From NCBI GenBank assembly GCA_004524425.1, contig SDNN01000164.1:1-6511 (forward strand): a stretch of DNA of 6,511 nucleotides, written 5' to 3'. The stretch comes from Promethearchaeota archaeon. GTDB lineage: Archaea; Asgardarchaeota; Lokiarchaeia; Sigynarchaeales; SOKP01. A program made the position numbers and the translations under genes. Positions 5,243-6,511 of the stretch are shown here, one piece after another (position 1 is the first letter of the stretch; each line of letters begins with the position of its first letter). A model generated the notes under the pieces. That model saw only the letters and a list, made by a program, of their open reading frames with translations. It did no database searches and was not told where the DNA came from.

Positions 5243-6214
5243 GTGTTTTTTAAAGAGAATCTCAAACTAAAAATTGATTCTATTAATGATTTATCTAGAT
5301 GTATCACCTTATCTAGTTTATTAGAGTTATCAGGATGGCCCAAACCGGGTAATGTTCATAGAACGAGAGATCTTGAAAACACTCGTTTTGAACACTTTCT
5401 GGCAGGTATTGCCGCAATACAACCTAGTTTTTATTCATTATGCAAAAGAACACATGACAAATTAAATAAAAGCAATCAAGATTATTCATTTATTAAGCTT
5501 GGATCCTTCTTTATAGAAGCAGCTAAAGGAATGATGAATTCGCAGAGAGGAGGAAATGTCTTATTGGGGCATATATTAATACTTGCACCTCTTGCTTCAG
5601 CTGCAGCAATCTGTTTAAAGCTTAAAATAAGAGATTTTAAAGATTTCTCATTTATGATAAAAAAAATCATCAATGATTCAACTGTTGAGGATACCATTGG
5701 TTTATACGAAGCTATTAGAGCTTGTTCACCCGGAGGGTTGGGCAAGGTAAAAAATTATGATATAAATAATAATAAATCAATTCGGAATATTAAAAAAGAT
5801 GGCATAAACTTGAAAAGGATATTTGATCTTTCTAAGGATCGTGATTCGATAAGCCTTGAATATTCAACTGGTTATAATATAATTCTTAATGAAGGCTTAC
5901 CATTTTATTTACACAAATTCGACGAAACCAGAGATGTGAACATTTCAACCGTAGAAACTTACTTAAAGATTCTTGCGGATCATCCAGATACCCTAATTAT
6001 TCGAAAATTAGGAAACGATGCGGCATTAGAAGTGTCCAGGGAAGCTTTAAAGATCTTGAAGAAGGGAGGGATCTCAACCAAAGAAGGATATAAATTAGCC
6101 CTAGAATTAGATAATCATTTACAAACATTTGAAGGAAAGAAAAATCCAGGCACGACTGCCGATCTTTTAGCAGGAATAATTTTTTGTGCGTTAATACTTG
6201 GATTGATTTTTTAA
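5243..6214 (+). CDS. CitG/MdcB-family triphosphoribosyl-dephospho-CoA synthase homologue
   Basis: Family members transfer a ribosyl triphosphate from ATP to dephospho-CoA, making the prosthetic-group precursor of citrate lyase or malonate decarboxylase. Seen in this 323-residue protein: SGWPKPGNVHRTRD (30-43; family motif PKPG), GGNVLLGHILILAPLA (103-118), TVEDTIGLYEAIRACSPGGLGKV (147-169), and near the end KNPGTTADLLAG (300-311), the hallmark PGT-ADL motif, then a hydrophobic helix to residue 323. The AIR..SPGGLG form resembles the archaeal/methylotroph branch more than classical CitG, so the real substrate may differ. No citrate lyase or malonate decarboxylase genes are in the window. Start: the frame is open only from 5222 and has no ATG, TTG or other GTG before the PKPG motif, so GTG 5243 is the best choice. 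Catalytic activity is inferred from family only. Confidence 0.82.
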   Translation: MFFKENLKLKIDSINDLSRCITLSSLLELSGWPKPGNVHRTRDLENTRFEHFLAGIAAIQPSFYSLCKRTHDKLNKSNQDYSFIKLGSFFIEAAKGMMNSQRGGNVLLGHILILAPLASAAAICLKLKIRDFKDFSFMIKKIINDSTVEDTIGLYEAIRACSPGGLGKVKNYDINNNKSIRNIKKDGINLKRIFDLSKDRDSISLEYSTGYNIILNEGLPFYLHKFDETRDVNISTVETYLKILADHPDTLIIRKLGNDAALEVSREALKILKKGGISTKEGYKLALELDNHLQTFEGKKNPGTTADLLAGIIFCALILGLIF

Positions 6215-6229
6215 TTCAAAAATAGAAAA

Positions 6230-6235
6230 TTTTTT
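6230..6235 (+). terminator. T-run terminator candidate after the CitG-family gene
   Basis: A run of six T lies 16 bases after the stop codon, in a region without a strong hairpin. Oligo-T tracts are sufficient for termination by many archaeal RNA polymerases. The call is weak because of the AT-rich background. Confidence 0.25.
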
Positions 6236-6303
6236 GTTGAATGAATGATTTATGGTATTTAATAGATTCATCTTATTCGCATTATTAAACTCAATCAATT
6301 AAC

Positions 6304-6511
6304 ATGGAATTTTGTGAAAAATGTGGAAGCTTGATGCTTCCTTCGGAAATTGACGGTAAAAAAGTATTCAAATGCAGATGTGGAGCAATTAAACCTTTTT
6401 CTGAAGAAAAATCTCTTTCCTATAAAGTTAAGACTAAAATTAACCACTCTGTTCGCAATGAAGTGGTTAATGCTACTGAAATTATGGAATGGAAAGAAGC
6501 GAATTTGAAAA
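6304..6511 (+). CDS. TFS-like transcript cleavage/elongation factor (RPB9/TFIIS type), partial
   Basis: Only the first 69 residues are present; the frame is open to the window end. The N-terminus MEFCEKCGSLMLP followed by FKCRCG is the pattern of the N-terminal zinc ribbon of archaeal TFS/RpoM proteins, which bind RNA polymerase and stimulate cleavage of backtracked transcripts. Cys are at 4, 7, 24 and 26, so the second knuckle is C-x-C where C-x-x-C is usual. The linker after it (from about residue 30) is charged, also as in TFS. The diagnostic C-terminal ribbon with its acidic Asp-Glu hairpin would lie outside the window, so another two-ribbon protein is not excluded. The ATG at 6304 begins immediately before the ribbon; no clear ribosome binding site is seen. 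A TATA-like TATTTAATAG at 6256-6265 would give a short leader of about 18 bases. Confidence 0.7.
   Translation, partial: MEFCEKCGSLMLPSEIDGKKVFKCRCGAIKPFSEEKSLSYKVKTKINHSVRNEVVNATEIMEWKEANLK

Noticed and set aside
5482..5745. Open frame of 87 codons on the - strand
   Set aside because: It is antisense to the core of the CitG-family gene, whose conserved motifs lie on the + strand.
1..6511. CRISPR arrays, insertion sequences, tRNA or rRNA genes
   Set aside because: No regularly spaced direct repeats, transposase-like products, terminal inverted repeats, or tRNA cloverleaf motifs were seen on either strand.

Overview
The window looks like chromosomal DNA from an AT-rich archaeon, most likely an Asgard (Lokiarchaeia-like) lineage. 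The clues are a eukaryote-type ribosomal protein eL22, a form III RuBisCO next to a ribose-1,5-bisphosphate isomerase-like protein, a LysW amino-group carrier ending in EDWGE, an archaeal TFS-like zinc-ribbon protein, TATA-box-like promoters, and GGTGA/GTGAT-type ribosome binding sites. The Asgard placement rests mainly on eL22, which among archaea I know only from Asgard genomes. It is an inference from one gene plus base composition, not a proof.

Layout. Positions 44-220 (+) carry lysW, whose stop codon lies 2 bases from the stop of a convergent, full-length uvrC (223-2049, -). Positions 2050-2289 form a 240-base divergent intergenic region with a hairpin followed by a T-run. A 67-residue zinc-ribbon protein of unknown function follows (2290-2493, +), then an R15P isomerase/eIF2B-family protein with its own promoter (2558-3502, +). 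Six bases later comes the stop of a convergent form III RuBisCO large subunit (3509-4780, -). RuBisCO and eL22 (4883-5194, +) diverge from a 102-base region with one obvious TATA element. Downstream are a CitG-family triphosphoribosyl-dephospho-CoA synthase homologue (5243-6214, +) and the start of a TFS-like gene, cut by the window end (6304-6511, +).

How the genes fit together. The isomerase and RuBisCO catalyse the last two steps of the archaeal AMP (nucleotide salvage) pathway: ribose-1,5-bisphosphate to ribulose-1,5-bisphosphate, then with CO2 to two 3-phosphoglycerate. The first enzyme, AMP phosphorylase, is not in the window. RuBisCO keeps every catalytic residue I checked. The isomerase keeps the catalytic Cys and Asp but has Gln at three positions that, from memory, are Arg/Glu in the characterised enzyme. 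The remaining genes are housekeeping (repair, translation, transcription, lysine/arginine synthesis) and seem to be neighbours rather than partners. I see no mobile element, CRISPR array, tRNA or rRNA. The most notable content is the eL22 gene, its divergent arrangement with RuBisCO, the isomerase substitutions and the CitG-family protein without citrate-lyase or malonate-decarboxylase genes nearby.
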